This document shows positions 17,201-26,029 of a stretch of DNA of 64,000 nt, piece after piece. The stretch's first letter is position 1, and the number at the start of each line of letters is the position of its first letter. Position numbers and translations under genes: made by a program. The notes beneath the pieces were generated by a model. That model ran no database searches. It was given only the letters and a program-made list of their open reading frames with translations, and had not been told where the DNA came from. The DNA is from JACRIM01 sp038042195 (GTDB lineage: Bacteria > Planctomycetota > Phycisphaerae > UBA1845 > UTPLA1): positions 50,650-114,649 of the forward strand of contig JBBTET010000020.1 of NCBI GenBank assembly GCA_038042195.1. The letters are read 5' to 3'.

Positions 17201-18759
17201 CCATCGATGGCGTCGGCCCCAACATCTGTACCGTACAACAGGAGTGGACCAACACCGGCTGCATGTTGACCCCGGCGAATGACACCAACCAGATCAACAC
17301 ACCACACATCATCACCATTGACGTTACGAAAAACGGCGTCGCCCAGCCCGGCGTCATCGTTGGCTTCGAGATCGTCAGCGGCCCGAACACCGGCATCACC
17401 GACGTCGGACTCACCAACGCTCTCGGTCGAACGACCTTCACCTACACCGGCGCCGGCGGCGCTGGGATGGATACGATCAACGCCACCGGCACGGTCGGCG
17501 GATTCGCATTCCTCTGCACCGCGACCAAGACGTGGATCGACATTAGTTGCTCACTGGCACCCCTCGTCGATTCCAATCAGGTCGGCACCAATCACACCGT
17601 CACGGCGAGCGTGCTCAATGGCGGCGCACCGATCAATCCCGACGGCGGACAAATCCTCTTCGAGATTCTCGCGGGCAGCCCCAACGCAGGCGGCCCCTTC
17701 ATTCGATTCACAGGCGGCGACAACAACGCCGACTTCACCTACACCAGCAACGGGACCATCGGCACCGACACGATCCGCTCCACCGGCACGGTCAGCGGCG
17801 TGCCCTTCTCCTGCATGGCCACAAAGAACTGGATCAACGCAGGCTGCTCCCTGCTGCCCGCGACGGAGACGGTTCCCGTCAACACGTCGCAGGATGTGAC
17901 GGTCACGGTGACGAGGAACGGCGCAGCCGCTCCCGGCGTCAACGTCGCCTTCAACGTCACGGCTGGTCCCAACGCCGGCAAGGTCGGCAATTTCGTAACC
18001 AATGCCGCTGGTGCTGCAACGTTTAGTTACACCGGCGCAGCGGTAGCCGGCACCGACACCATCACGGCGAGCGGACTCGTCGATGGCGTCCCGTTCAACT
18101 GCACCGCCACGAAGGATTGGATCCTCGACGATGACGATGGCGTCCCACCCGATGTCGAGAACATGGGTCCGAACAATGGCGACGGCAACAATGACGGGAT
18201 ACCGGATAGTCTGCAGCCGAACGTGACCACGTTCCTTGACATCAACGGCAACTTCGTCACCATCGAATCCCCCCTCGGCACGATCCTGATGAACGTGCTG
18301 GGGATCGACGTGCCCGCGCCCGACCTGGCCCCGCCGGGCGTGCTGTTCCCCTATGGTTTCTTCTCCTTCGCGGTGAAGAATATCGCCCCCGGCGGCGGCA
18401 TCGACGTGAGAATCTTCCTCCACGGCGGACCGACGGTGAACACCTACTACAAGTTTGGTGCCACCCCGATCATCCCCGTCGATCACTTCTACCGGTTCCT
18501 CTTTGACGGCAACACCGGCTCCGAAGTGAACGCCGACATCATTACGCTGCACCTCATCGACGGACAGCGCGGCGACGACGACATCACGGTGAACGGCATC
18601 ATCGTCGAACCCGGCGGACCGGCGCTCGAATCAGAGAACCCGCAACCGCTGGTGAACCCCGACGCCTGCGGCCTCTGCGGCGGCGGCGTAGCGGCGATGA
18701 CGCCCTTGATGATTGCGGTGATCGGCATTGGACGAGGCATCGCGCGACGACGACGATGA
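14284..18759 (+). CDS. Giant secreted protein with ten Ig-like repeats and an anchor-type C-terminus
   Basis: A 1491-residue exported protein. The signal peptide ends near AQAG (about residue 31). Residues about 35-295 are a distinct beta domain. Ten tandem repeats of about 98 residues follow. Each opens with a Trp-containing joint (TWIDP/EWTNTGC), has a strand pattern ending in DTI(T/N)ATGTV, and most carry one Cys near each end, suggesting an internal disulfide. They resemble bacterial Big-1 Ig-like folds of adhesins. Then come an acidic Asp/Gly/Asn stretch that could bind calcium (DDDDGVPPDVENMGPNNG), a choice-of-anchor-like beta domain (YYKFGATPIIPVDHFYRF, GDDDITVNGIIVEPGGPA) and a tail CGLCGGG, hydrophobic helix, RRRR. 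ATG 14284 is preferred to 14278 because GAGGG (14272-14276) is seven bases from it. Likely a surface or adhesion protein. Confidence 0.82.
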   Translation: MFTFRPASLKSSMFTRLAAAALLFAGSVAQAGTVVLQGNVNVDASTAVSGSFNAVAPSPQVLEGAVGEWTAGSTLTITAPANFAFDTSQLVTAGIISAADATFMLASPTATPTASTITFTITAASSMFQTQLQFNNIRIRATSCSPTVNPGDVADVTVTSSAAPIMGNPLVSITVTAANGPVHHYRVTAAPAIVKINETITITVQAEDACNNPTRQGMAPPANIAITAGGAAKTFADGDIPGNFTLSNIAANTADILAAGNLFDANGRGTFKITSATAEGPIAVTVDDGTASGTTGATWIDPTIVLTPPVDTNRVGTMHTVTAKVQRNGINVPFVFVGFTVTGINNLVGVGLTDVNGETSFTYTGLAGTPGVGADMITASTTVDGNLITSLPVVKNWINPECTLSLIPATNPKLVNQVSTVQVQLVDGNPIAAVVAQAVTFNVLSGPNAGLMFAGNTNGIGQLDFTGYTTSASAGTDVIELTGIRDGVPFSCMISQEWITTGATLTPVTATNRVGTMHMLEATVVKNGVLQNAVPVTFTVVGVNPQIVVSNTNASGIATFSFVGVNPGTDTITATGTAGGQPFTSNAATKNWIDPVCTGLTPPTAVRLVGTAHTVTAKILRWAGGPNAVGATVNFSVTAGPNAGAAGMAVTDGAGDASFIYNSNGLTGTDTISATATVDGITQTVACTATIDWVNTGCMLTPATDTNPIGTPHTVTATVLLNGVPQAGVTVNFATVGANVAAGMDITDANGHAEFTYNGALPGVDTITSSGTVLVLGTPVPFNCTATKTWVTFNCNVVLDAPTSKVGTLTTATASILVNGAVPLFPPGVPVQFNVVSGPNVGNAGLVNTNGAGAAAFTYASNGLAGTDVINTSVTINGSTFNCAAVNKEWIDPSCSFTATTPALTGSQRILTITVLRKAGTPAVGIPVAFVVTGANNLAGPGDPPFITDAMGRLTFTYTGANSGIDTITATTTIDGVGPNICTVQQEWTNTGCMLTPANDTNQINTPHIITIDVTKNGVAQPGVIVGFEIVSGPNTGITDVGLTNALGRTTFTYTGAGGAGMDTINATGTVGGFAFLCTATKTWIDISCSLAPLVDSNQVGTNHTVTASVLNGGAPINPDGGQILFEILAGSPNAGGPFIRFTGGDNNADFTYTSNGTIGTDTIRSTGTVSGVPFSCMATKNWINAGCSLLPATETVPVNTSQDVTVTVTRNGAAAPGVNVAFNVTAGPNAGKVGNFVTNAAGAATFSYTGAAVAGTDTITASGLVDGVPFNCTATKDWILDDDDGVPPDVENMGPNNGDGNNDGIPDSLQPNVTTFLDINGNFVTIESPLGTILMNVLGIDVPAPDLAPPGVLFPYGFFSFAVKNIAPGGGIDVRIFLHGGPTVNTYYKFGATPIIPVDHFYRFLFDGNTGSEVNADIITLHLIDGQRGDDDITVNGIIVEPGGPALESENPQPLVNPDACGLCGGGVAAMTPLMIAVIGIGRGIARRRR
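15175..18120 (+). repeat. Ten tandem ~295-bp coding repeats
   Basis: Coding units begin near 15177, 15471, 15774, 16059, 16359, 16650, 16950, 17244, 17535 and 17832, each at a Trp codon joint (TWID, NWIN, EWIT, DWVN and similar) and each close to 295 bases. Similarity is clear in protein (NxVGTxHTVTAxV, GVxVxFxVxxGPNxG, FTYxxxGxxGxDTI) but degraded in DNA, so the array is an old duplication kept by selection, not a recent expansion. Confidence 0.85.
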
Positions 18760-18800
18760 CGGTAGGAAACAACGACGACCGCAGGGCAAAGATGCTCTTT

Positions 18801-18898
18801 GCCACCGAGCCTTTGTGCCATTGAGCCTTCGTCGGCTATCATTCCGCCATGCCTCCGCGCCTTCGTGCCTTTGTGCCTTCGTGCCTCTGTGCCTTTCT
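18801..18898 (+). repeat. Octanucleotide repeat GCCTTYGT
   Basis: Four octamers at 18801-18832 (GCCACCGA, GCCTTTGT, GCCATTGA, GCCTTCGT), an 18-base break holding the ATG of the TPR lipoprotein, and six more at 18851-18898 (GCCTCCGC, GCCTTCGT, GCCTTTGT, GCCTTCGT, GCCTCTGT, GCCTTTCT). The second block encodes most of that lipoprotein's signal peptide. Confidence 0.85.
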
Positions 18899-21161
18899 CC
18901 TCCTCGCCGGGTGTGACAAGGCACCTGAGTCACCCCCGCCAGTCACCCGGACGGACTCACCAACCTCGAAACCAACCCCGCCCAACCCAACGCCGTCTAG
19001 CCGCGACCCTTCGAAGAGCGCGCTCGCCTCCCAGGCAAGTGCTCCAGCCGTTGCCGTAGTTTCCTCCGCCACCCGCCCCGCCCGAGGTGGCGAGGCCAGT
19101 CGGCACGGCGGGCAAGCTGCGGATGTTCCATCAGTAGGAACCGCTACTTCGACGGATCACCAGCCTCCTAAGCCACCCACACCGACTTCGATGAGCCGCG
19201 ACCCTTTCGGAAGCGCGTCCTCCACGCCTAACGCCTCCTCATCTGGAGTCCTCCCCGAAGCCACGCGCCAACCCAAGAACGTGATTGAGAAGGGGCTCAC
19301 CATCCCCGATGACATTCAACCAAACCCTGACATCCCCAAGCCTGATTACCCCGGCCTTGCCGATTCTCTGAAACGCGAAATCAACACTGCGTACATCGAC
19401 GCCATCAAGGCCCCAAACAACGCCGACCGTGTCGGCGACCTTGGCATCGTTTTCCTGCGAATGAGTTCTGCGGGCGACGCGGTCAAGTGCTTCAGCCGCG
19501 CGTGTCAGCTCGACTCCAAGTCGCTTCGATGGGCCTATCTCCTGGGGGTCGCACATTCTGAGGCTTTTGATAACACCGCCTCGCTCACCGCGTTCAAGAA
19601 AGCGGTCGCTCTGGATCCGGATTATCACCCTGTTTATCTTCGCATGGGAGACATCTTGCTCAAAGAGGATGCGAAGTCCGCACAGGCTCACTATCAAAAA
19701 GCCGCCGACCTCGCTCCACAAGATGCCCGCGCCTGGTATGGCCTGGGCGAATGTGCGCTGCACGCTGATAGGAAAAGCGAGGCCATTCTTCACTACAAAA
19801 AGGCCACGGACCTGGCTCCCAAGTTCGCGAAGGCCCAGCGTATGCTTGCAAAGCTCGTGCGCGAAAACGGCAATCGCCAACAAGCCGACATCCATGATGC
19901 CCTGGCCGATCAGGGCGGCCTGCCCCCGGTCGTGCGCGATCCCATTTACCTCGACTATCTCGGTCACGTCACACGCGGCGACGCGCTGGTGAAGTTCATC
20001 ACCCAGTTGATTGAGACTTCCCAATTAGAACTTGCCGGCAGCATCCTGCAACGAACGCTTCAGTGGGAGCCGCAGAATTGGGAGTTTCGCGAGCAACTGG
20101 GACTGGTCCGCTGGAAGCAGGGACGTTTTGAAGATGCCGCCCGCGAGTTGCAAGTCGTCCTCGATGAAAACTTCAGCCGCACGGCCGTCCGTGGTATTCT
20201 CGCCGAGTGCCTGGTCGAAATCGGGAAATACTCCGAAGCGGAGAAAGTTTTTAACGACGTGTTGACTCGCAATTCGGATGACGCCGACGTGCTCTCACGG
20301 CACGGCGAATTTCTGCTGAAGGTCGGCCGTGGCACCGAGGCCAAGTCGGTATTCGAACGGCTTACCGTACTCCAGCCTGAATCGGCGCAAGTCGTCATCG
20401 ACCTCATCGTCGCCCTGCTCTGCGAAAAGCAGTACGACCCAGCCGCCCAGCGACTTAAAACGCACAAGCAGGGTGAGCGCGGCCCCCGTGACCTGACCAG
20501 TGTGATCATCGCCCGTATCGCCCGCATCATCGCCGATCAGGCCGATGCGCGCGAGCGCGACATGGGAAAGGGCACATTGGGAATCTCTGACGTGCGAGCC
20601 TTTGTCGGCGCGCTGACGAAGATTGGTTTGAACGAAGAAGCTCGCAAGATGGAGGATTTCATCGCCGGCATTGCCAGAGTCGCGGTCGCACTAGCCAATG
20701 GAGGTGATTTCGGACAAGCCCTTCGCATCTTGCAAAGGTCCATGCACATGGACGAAGGCGGCCTTCTGCGCGATGCTCTTCGAACGGTGTTTATCAAACT
20801 CGCCAAGCGTGACCCCAAAACCTCCTCCGGTTGGTTAAAAGACGGCATCGCCCACGCCGAAGGACAACCGTTGCTCTCTATTTGTCTTGCCTGGATTCTG
20901 TCAACCAGCCCTGACTCGGCACTACGTGACGGTGCGACGGCTGTGCGCCTCGCCGAGTCGGTTTGCCGAAGCGCCGCCGGGGAAACACGCGAATCGCTCG
21001 ACGCACTCGCCGCTGCATATGCGGAAGTCGGTCGTTTTGACGACGCCGTTAAAACCGCCCAAAAGGCCGTCGAGTTGGCCGGTATTGGCCCCGGCGCGGA
21101 GCCAATCAAGTCGCGCCTTTCCCTGTACGAGTCCAAAAAGCCGTACCACGCGACCAACTAA
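18849..21161 (+). CDS. TPR-repeat lipoprotein
   Basis: A 770-residue exported protein. The lipoprotein signal ends in lipobox LAGC at about 19-22, just after ATG 18849. A Pro/Ser/Thr-rich disordered segment follows to about residue 150. The rest is helical repeats: TPR units are plain at about 190-345 (GDAVKCFSRACQLDSKSLRW, AFKKAVALDPDYHPVYLRMG, AHYQKAADLAPQDARAWYGL, ILHYKKATDLAPKFAKAQRM) and more diverged ones continue to the end (FDDAVKTAQKAVELAG). TPR arrays mediate protein contacts; placement in the periplasm or outer membrane follows from the signal. The signal peptide is encoded by an octamer repeat, and the upstream start region has no Shine-Dalgarno. Confidence 0.85.
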   Translation: MPPRLRAFVPSCLCAFLLLAGCDKAPESPPPVTRTDSPTSKPTPPNPTPSSRDPSKSALASQASAPAVAVVSSATRPARGGEASRHGGQAADVPSVGTATSTDHQPPKPPTPTSMSRDPFGSASSTPNASSSGVLPEATRQPKNVIEKGLTIPDDIQPNPDIPKPDYPGLADSLKREINTAYIDAIKAPNNADRVGDLGIVFLRMSSAGDAVKCFSRACQLDSKSLRWAYLLGVAHSEAFDNTASLTAFKKAVALDPDYHPVYLRMGDILLKEDAKSAQAHYQKAADLAPQDARAWYGLGECALHADRKSEAILHYKKATDLAPKFAKAQRMLAKLVRENGNRQQADIHDALADQGGLPPVVRDPIYLDYLGHVTRGDALVKFITQLIETSQLELAGSILQRTLQWEPQNWEFREQLGLVRWKQGRFEDAARELQVVLDENFSRTAVRGILAECLVEIGKYSEAEKVFNDVLTRNSDDADVLSRHGEFLLKVGRGTEAKSVFERLTVLQPESAQVVIDLIVALLCEKQYDPAAQRLKTHKQGERGPRDLTSVIIARIARIIADQADARERDMGKGTLGISDVRAFVGALTKIGLNEEARKMEDFIAGIARVAVALANGGDFGQALRILQRSMHMDEGGLLRDALRTVFIKLAKRDPKTSSGWLKDGIAHAEGQPLLSICLAWILSTSPDSALRDGATAVRLAESVCRSAAGETRESLDALAAAYAEVGRFDDAVKTAQKAVELAGIGPGAEPIKSRLSLYESKKPYHATN

Positions 21162-21302
21162 GGAATCTGCACCAACAGCCAATACGACTCGCGATCCAAA
21201 TGCCCGCCTCGGCTTGCCACTTCGCATAAGGAGCATTCAACCACTTACTGCACGACTCCAATCCTTGCCGCGTAAATCACGGCACAGCTAAGATCGCCAC
21301 GA

Positions 21303-22487
21303 ATGACTCTCACCCTAACGCTTCCCGGTACCCTCCGAATCACTTGTGCCCCGGCCATTGGGCCGTACCTTGCAACCGAACTTGTCGGCCTCGGCGTTCG
21401 GGTTGGTACGCCCACCGAACGCGACACATGGATCGACGTTGAGGGCACGTTGCTCGACGCCATGCGGCTCAATCTGCATCTTCGCACGGCCTATGCGGTG
21501 ATGTTTCTGCTCGCTGAGTTCCCTTGTAACAGTGCCGAGGAATTGTTCGACCGCACTAACGCGATACCGTGGGAGGAAATCGTCCCGGCCGACGGCTATC
21601 TCACCATCGCGTCGCGCGTGAATCATCCGTCGATCACCAACTGGACCTTTGCGAATCTCCGGGTGAAGGATGCCATCGTTGATCGCATCTCCGAAAAACT
21701 CGGCAGCCGTCCCGACAGCGGCCCGGATCGATGCGGTGTGGTGATCCAAATCTTTTGGGAAGGGCCGACGTGTCGCATTTATCTCAACACATCGGGCAAC
21801 AAGCTCGCCGACCGTGGATACCGTCGCATTCCCCACACGGCCCCGATGCAGGAGACGCTGGCTGCGGCGGTGATGATGGCGACGGGGTACACCGGCGAGC
21901 AGCCGCTCCTAAATCCGATGTGCGGCAGTGGGACGCTGGCGATTGAAGCAGCACTGATCGCGACGGGGCGCGCGCCGGGATTGCTCCGCGCCGACTACGG
22001 CCTCTTACACACCAAGCTGCACGATGAAGAGGCGTGGCAGAGCCTGCGCCGTGATGCGAACAAGCAAAGGCAGAAGGCCGCGCCCGCCCCGATCATCGCC
22101 ACCGACATCGACCCACGCGCCGTGGAAGCCGCGACGAAGAATGCCAAAACGGCGGGTGTGGATCACCTCATCTCGTTCGCCGTGTGCGACTTTGCTGAGT
22201 CAACGATCCCGGAACATCCGGGCATCGTGTTGCTCAACCCCGAGTACGGCGAGCGAGTGGGCGAGATTCCTGAGTTGGAGAAGACGTATGACCGCATCGG
22301 CGACTTCTTCAAAAAGCAATGCGCGGGCTGGACGGGTTACATCTTCACCGGAAACAAAGACCTCGCGAAGAAGGTCCGCCTGACGGCGAGTCGGCGAATG
22401 CCTTTTTGGAATGCCAAGATCGAGTGCCGGCTGCTGAAGTATGAAATGTATCAGGGTACGCGGCGCAAGCCGAAAGATCCGGCTTGA
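21303..22487 (+). CDS. THUMP-domain class I RNA methyltransferase (RlmL/Trm14-like)
   Basis: A 394-residue protein with an N-terminal THUMP-type RNA-binding region (to about residue 160, including DLAD-like INTSGNKLADRGYRR typical of RlmL) and a Rossmann methyltransferase. The SAM site is NPMCGSGTLAIEAALIA and motif IV reads NPEYGER in place of the usual NPPYGER. Relatives methylate N2 of a guanosine in 23S rRNA or tRNA. The protein ends soon after motif IV, so it lacks the second methyltransferase (RlmK) half of E. coli RlmKL. The Glu in the NPPY-type motif is unusual, as this motif positions the target amino group. Confidence 0.88.
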   Translation: MTLTLTLPGTLRITCAPAIGPYLATELVGLGVRVGTPTERDTWIDVEGTLLDAMRLNLHLRTAYAVMFLLAEFPCNSAEELFDRTNAIPWEEIVPADGYLTIASRVNHPSITNWTFANLRVKDAIVDRISEKLGSRPDSGPDRCGVVIQIFWEGPTCRIYLNTSGNKLADRGYRRIPHTAPMQETLAAAVMMATGYTGEQPLLNPMCGSGTLAIEAALIATGRAPGLLRADYGLLHTKLHDEEAWQSLRRDANKQRQKAAPAPIIATDIDPRAVEAATKNAKTAGVDHLISFAVCDFAESTIPEHPGIVLLNPEYGERVGEIPELEKTYDRIGDFFKKQCAGWTGYIFTGNKDLAKKVRLTASRRMPFWNAKIECRLLKYEMYQGTRRKPKDPA

Positions 22488-22615
22488 GTCGTAACTGCAA
22501 CTGAGCCGCACACTAAAACGAAAATGCACCGCGGCTCAGCTTGTTGCACCAATCGTCCTTCATTTGACTAAGTCCGTCGCACGCGGCACAGTGACGCATT
22601 ATCGGAGGACACATC

Positions 22616-24202
22616 ATGTCAGATTTACCGGATTCACCGATTCAAGATTCACTTCGCTCGCTCCAGCGCATTTCGCCACGTCGATGGGTTGGACCTGTTC
22701 TCATGGCTTTTGCCTTCCTCATAGGGTTCATGTGGTTCGTCGTTCGAGTTGAGGTGCCGTCCAACCATCTTCTCGTGCTGGTTCATAAGACGGGGCGCAC
22801 GCTTCCCACGGAGCTGCGAAGTGAATTCGGCGACCAGGTTGTTCTTTATCCCGAGTTGGTGGCCCGTATCGCCAAACAGGCCGGCGAATCCGAGGAGTTT
22901 GTTCGTAGCGGCTATAAGGGCATCGGCTTTGAAGTGCTGACGGAGGGCCGACACTGGTACAACCCTTACAGCACTCGACGAGACATCGTGCCTGCCACGC
23001 TCATCAAGCAGACGGAGGTTGGCGTGCTCATTCGGACCTTCGGCAAGCCGCTGCCATTCCCCAAGACCGTCGCCACGTTGCCTGATGAGCGCGGCCCCGT
23101 GGCCGACGTCCTCATGCCCGGCCGTCATAACATCAATCCTTATGCATACGAAGTTCAGAAGTTCCCCGCCATCTCGATTCCGGAAGGGCACGTTGGGGTC
23201 GTGACACTTCTCTCTGGAACCGATCCTGTCAAACGAAACCGCTACGTGGTGGAGCCGGGCGAAAAAGGCGTGCAGCGGCCCACGCTCCCGCCCGGACTGG
23301 AATACATCAATCCCTACTTAAAGCAAATCGACATCGTCGATGTCCGCAGCCAAAAATGCGACATGGTGGGCGACGACGCCATTCACTTTCCCTCGTCAGA
23401 CAGCTTCACCATCACGATTGAGGGCACCATCGAGTGGGCCATACGCCCGGATCACGTGGCTGAGGTCACCGTTGCCTATGGCGACAAGCGAGACATCCTC
23501 GACAAGATCATTCTCCCGAATGTACGAAGCCTCGCGCGAATTCAAGGCTCAAAGCTCCAGACCCGGGAGTTTATCAGTGGAAAATCGCGGGCGGCATTTC
23601 AGGACCGATTGCTTTCCGAGTTGAAGAACGAATGCTGGAGCCAGGGGATCGACATCAAGTCGGCATTGGTCCGCGACATCAAGCCACCCGCGGAGATCGC
23701 ATCGCTCATCAGTCAGCGAGAACAGGCCGATCAGGAAATCGACCGCTACACAAACCAGATCGAGGAAGCCAAGTCCGAGGCCCGACTGGTCGAGCAGCAA
23801 GAGCTGCAACAGCAGAACGCCGCCCTCGGCGAGATGCGAACCAAAGTAGTCACCGTCACCAAGGAGGCTGAACAGGGAAAAAATGTTTCCGTCACCAAGG
23901 CCAATCGGGAATTGGCCGTTGCTCGGCTCACGTTGGAGGCCGCGGAGAAGGAGGCAGCCGCCATTCGGTCGCGCGGCGAGGCCGAGGCCAATGTTGTTCT
24001 GTTCAAGTTCAAGGCCCGCGCCGAACCCTTGAAGTCGGCTGTCAATGCCTTCGGAGATGGCTATACCTATGCCCAGCAGTTTTTCTATCAAAAGGTGGCA
24101 CCATCGATTCAACAGATTCTCACCACCACCGATGGACCGTTCGCTGACGTGTTCAAGGAGTTCCAGTCCGCCGGAAACTCGGGCAAGGGAGGCAAGAACT
24201 AA
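22616..24202 (+). CDS. SPFH/Band 7 domain membrane protein, first of a pair
   Basis: A 528-residue protein with one N-terminal membrane helix (about 22-43), an unusual region holding two related modules (LVHKTGRTLP... and the repeated GRH(W/N)xNPYxYE segments), then the SPFH domain (about 225-390, with FTITIEGTIEWAIRPDHVAE and the DILDKIILPNVRSLAR helix) and a long charged coiled coil (about 375-460, rich in Glu/Gln/Ala). SPFH proteins oligomerise on membranes as scaffolds and often guard proteases. GGAGG precedes ATG 22616. Its stop overlaps the start of the second SPFH gene (TAATG), so the two should be translated together and may form a mixed complex, as HflK and HflC do. Confidence 0.88.
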   Translation: MSDLPDSPIQDSLRSLQRISPRRWVGPVLMAFAFLIGFMWFVVRVEVPSNHLLVLVHKTGRTLPTELRSEFGDQVVLYPELVARIAKQAGESEEFVRSGYKGIGFEVLTEGRHWYNPYSTRRDIVPATLIKQTEVGVLIRTFGKPLPFPKTVATLPDERGPVADVLMPGRHNINPYAYEVQKFPAISIPEGHVGVVTLLSGTDPVKRNRYVVEPGEKGVQRPTLPPGLEYINPYLKQIDIVDVRSQKCDMVGDDAIHFPSSDSFTITIEGTIEWAIRPDHVAEVTVAYGDKRDILDKIILPNVRSLARIQGSKLQTREFISGKSRAAFQDRLLSELKNECWSQGIDIKSALVRDIKPPAEIASLISQREQADQEIDRYTNQIEEAKSEARLVEQQELQQQNAALGEMRTKVVTVTKEAEQGKNVSVTKANRELAVARLTLEAAEKEAAAIRSRGEAEANVVLFKFKARAEPLKSAVNAFGDGYTYAQQFFYQKVAPSIQQILTTTDGPFADVFKEFQSAGNSGKGGKN

Positions 24203-25920
24203 TGAAGAGTAAACTTATCATCATTGTGGGTGCCGTTTTCGTTCTGAGTGTGATGGCGGTTCCTGCCGTATGGTTCACCTGTCGGATTTCCGTTCCGCCG
24301 GGATCGTGCGCTGTGCTTGTTCGCAAGATGGGTTCCGCGCTTCCACCAGGCCAATTGGTCGCCATTGAGCCGGGAGAGAAGGGCATCGAGCTTGATGTTC
24401 TTGGACCGGGTCGGCATTTCCGGGATCCGTATCGCTACGAATGGGAACTGAAAAGTCTGACCGTCGTGCCGGCGGGCAACCCGACGACCTGGGAATGGAT
24501 TCACACCATCGGCAGCAAGGCGCGCGAGCGCATCCGCGATGGCAACTTTCGCCCCGAGGGCGAGTTCCCAATGATCGGCGTGGTGACGCGCCGCATCGGC
24601 AAGCCGCCGCCGACTGGGCAGGTGCTCGTCAAACGGGATTCCGAGTACGCCGGGATTCTTGAGGAGGTGCTCACACCGGGAACCTACAAGCTCAACCCCT
24701 ATGCCTACGAAGTGGAGCTGCATCCAGCGACCATCATCCCGGCCGGATTTGTCGGGGTCGTGACCAACCTCTTTGGGAACCAGCCCACGGAACGAGTCAG
24801 CGACATCCTGCCGGAATTGGACAGCGACGACACGAACGCGACGTCGCGGCCGTCGACGAGCCAACAGGTGAGCTATGTACGACCTCTGGCAAAACCTGGA
24901 GAACGCGGCACCCTCGAAGACATCCTTCAGCCCGGTGTTTATTTCATCAATCCAAAGCTCCAGAAGATTACACTCATCGAGATCGGCTTCAACGAGTTCT
25001 CCACCACCAGCGTTCCTGGTGGATCCAATTACCAGATTTCATTTCCATCCGACACGGGGTTTCTGATTCGGGTGGGCGTAACCGTGGTCTGGGGCATTGA
25101 TCCGCGACATGCCGCACAGACGATCAATCAGTTCGGCAACACGGACGGCGTCATCGACAAGGTGATCGAGCCGCAACTTCGCTCCATCTGCCGCAACATT
25201 GGTTCGACCTATGCCGCGCGGGACTTCATCCAGGGCGAGAAGCGTGAGAAATTTCAACGGGACTTGAAGGTCGAATTGCAGCGAGTCTGTCGACAAAAGA
25301 ACATCGAAGTGCTTTTGGCCCTGGTGCGCGAGATTGAAGTGCAACCCCCCGACGCCCACGAAGGCGATGAAGTCAGGGTCGATCTGAAGCGCACCATCCA
25401 GGAGAGCTACATCGCAAAGGAAAAGCAGATTACCAAGGAGAAGCAGCGCGACGCGGCCACCGCCAAGGCTCAGTTGGAGGAATCCAAGAAGAAAGTGGAC
25501 ATCGCCCGTGAGACGATTCGAGCGGAGACCCGCATCGGCGTGGCAAACGTTGAGGCGGAAGGTGACAAGTCGGCCGCGGAGATCGAGGCTCAGGCTGGTC
25601 TCGATGTGGCGACGATTCAACAACAGGTCGCGCTATTGGACGCAAAGCGGATCGAGATCATGGGCCTTGCGCGGGCGGATGTGGAACGGTTCAAGAACTC
25701 CGCCGAGTCGCAGGGATTCAAGCTCTTGGTCGACGCGTTCGGCAGCGCGAAGGCGTACAACCTGTACACGTTTGCCGAGAAGTTCGACCCGCAGTCGATC
25801 AAAATCTTCTACGCCGGCACCGGCACGCTGTGGACGGACCTGACGCGCCTGGAGAACGTCGCCGCGGCGAAGATCATCGGAGACTCGGCGAAAGAGGGAG
25901 CGCCCGCGAAAAAACCGTAG
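24202..25920 (+). CDS. SPFH/Band 7 domain membrane protein, second of a pair
   Basis: A 572-residue paralogue of the preceding protein: N-terminal membrane helix (about 5-25), the same GPGRHFRDPYRYEWE and TPGTYKLNPYAYEVE modules, then an SPFH domain (about 225-385, TGFLIRVGVTVVWGIDPRHA, VIEPQLRSICRNIGS) and a coiled coil (about 400-520) rich in Lys/Glu/Ala. The start overlaps the previous stop by one base. The N-terminal half with duplicated GRH...NPY segments is longer than in HflC or flotillin and I cannot assign it. It keeps no protease neighbour; ftsH, the partner of HflKC, is more than 20 kb away. Confidence 0.88.
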   Translation: MKSKLIIIVGAVFVLSVMAVPAVWFTCRISVPPGSCAVLVRKMGSALPPGQLVAIEPGEKGIELDVLGPGRHFRDPYRYEWELKSLTVVPAGNPTTWEWIHTIGSKARERIRDGNFRPEGEFPMIGVVTRRIGKPPPTGQVLVKRDSEYAGILEEVLTPGTYKLNPYAYEVELHPATIIPAGFVGVVTNLFGNQPTERVSDILPELDSDDTNATSRPSTSQQVSYVRPLAKPGERGTLEDILQPGVYFINPKLQKITLIEIGFNEFSTTSVPGGSNYQISFPSDTGFLIRVGVTVVWGIDPRHAAQTINQFGNTDGVIDKVIEPQLRSICRNIGSTYAARDFIQGEKREKFQRDLKVELQRVCRQKNIEVLLALVREIEVQPPDAHEGDEVRVDLKRTIQESYIAKEKQITKEKQRDAATAKAQLEESKKKVDIARETIRAETRIGVANVEAEGDKSAAEIEAQAGLDVATIQQQVALLDAKRIEIMGLARADVERFKNSAESQGFKLLVDAFGSAKAYNLYTFAEKFDPQSIKIFYAGTGTLWTDLTRLENVAAAKIIGDSAKEGAPAKKP

Positions 25921-26029
25921 ATCGGCACCCGTTTTTGCAATCCGAGCACCCAGCGATCTTGCAGACATTTCTCATCTACCGGATAATGCACTCGCGCGCG
26001 GAGAACCGCGATCCAAGGAAGGTGCAATC

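Noticed and set aside
15175..18120. Regular ~295-base repeats considered as a CRISPR array or tandem mobile elements
   Set aside because: Units are diverged coding repeats in one frame; no short identical repeats with unique spacers, and no cas genes.
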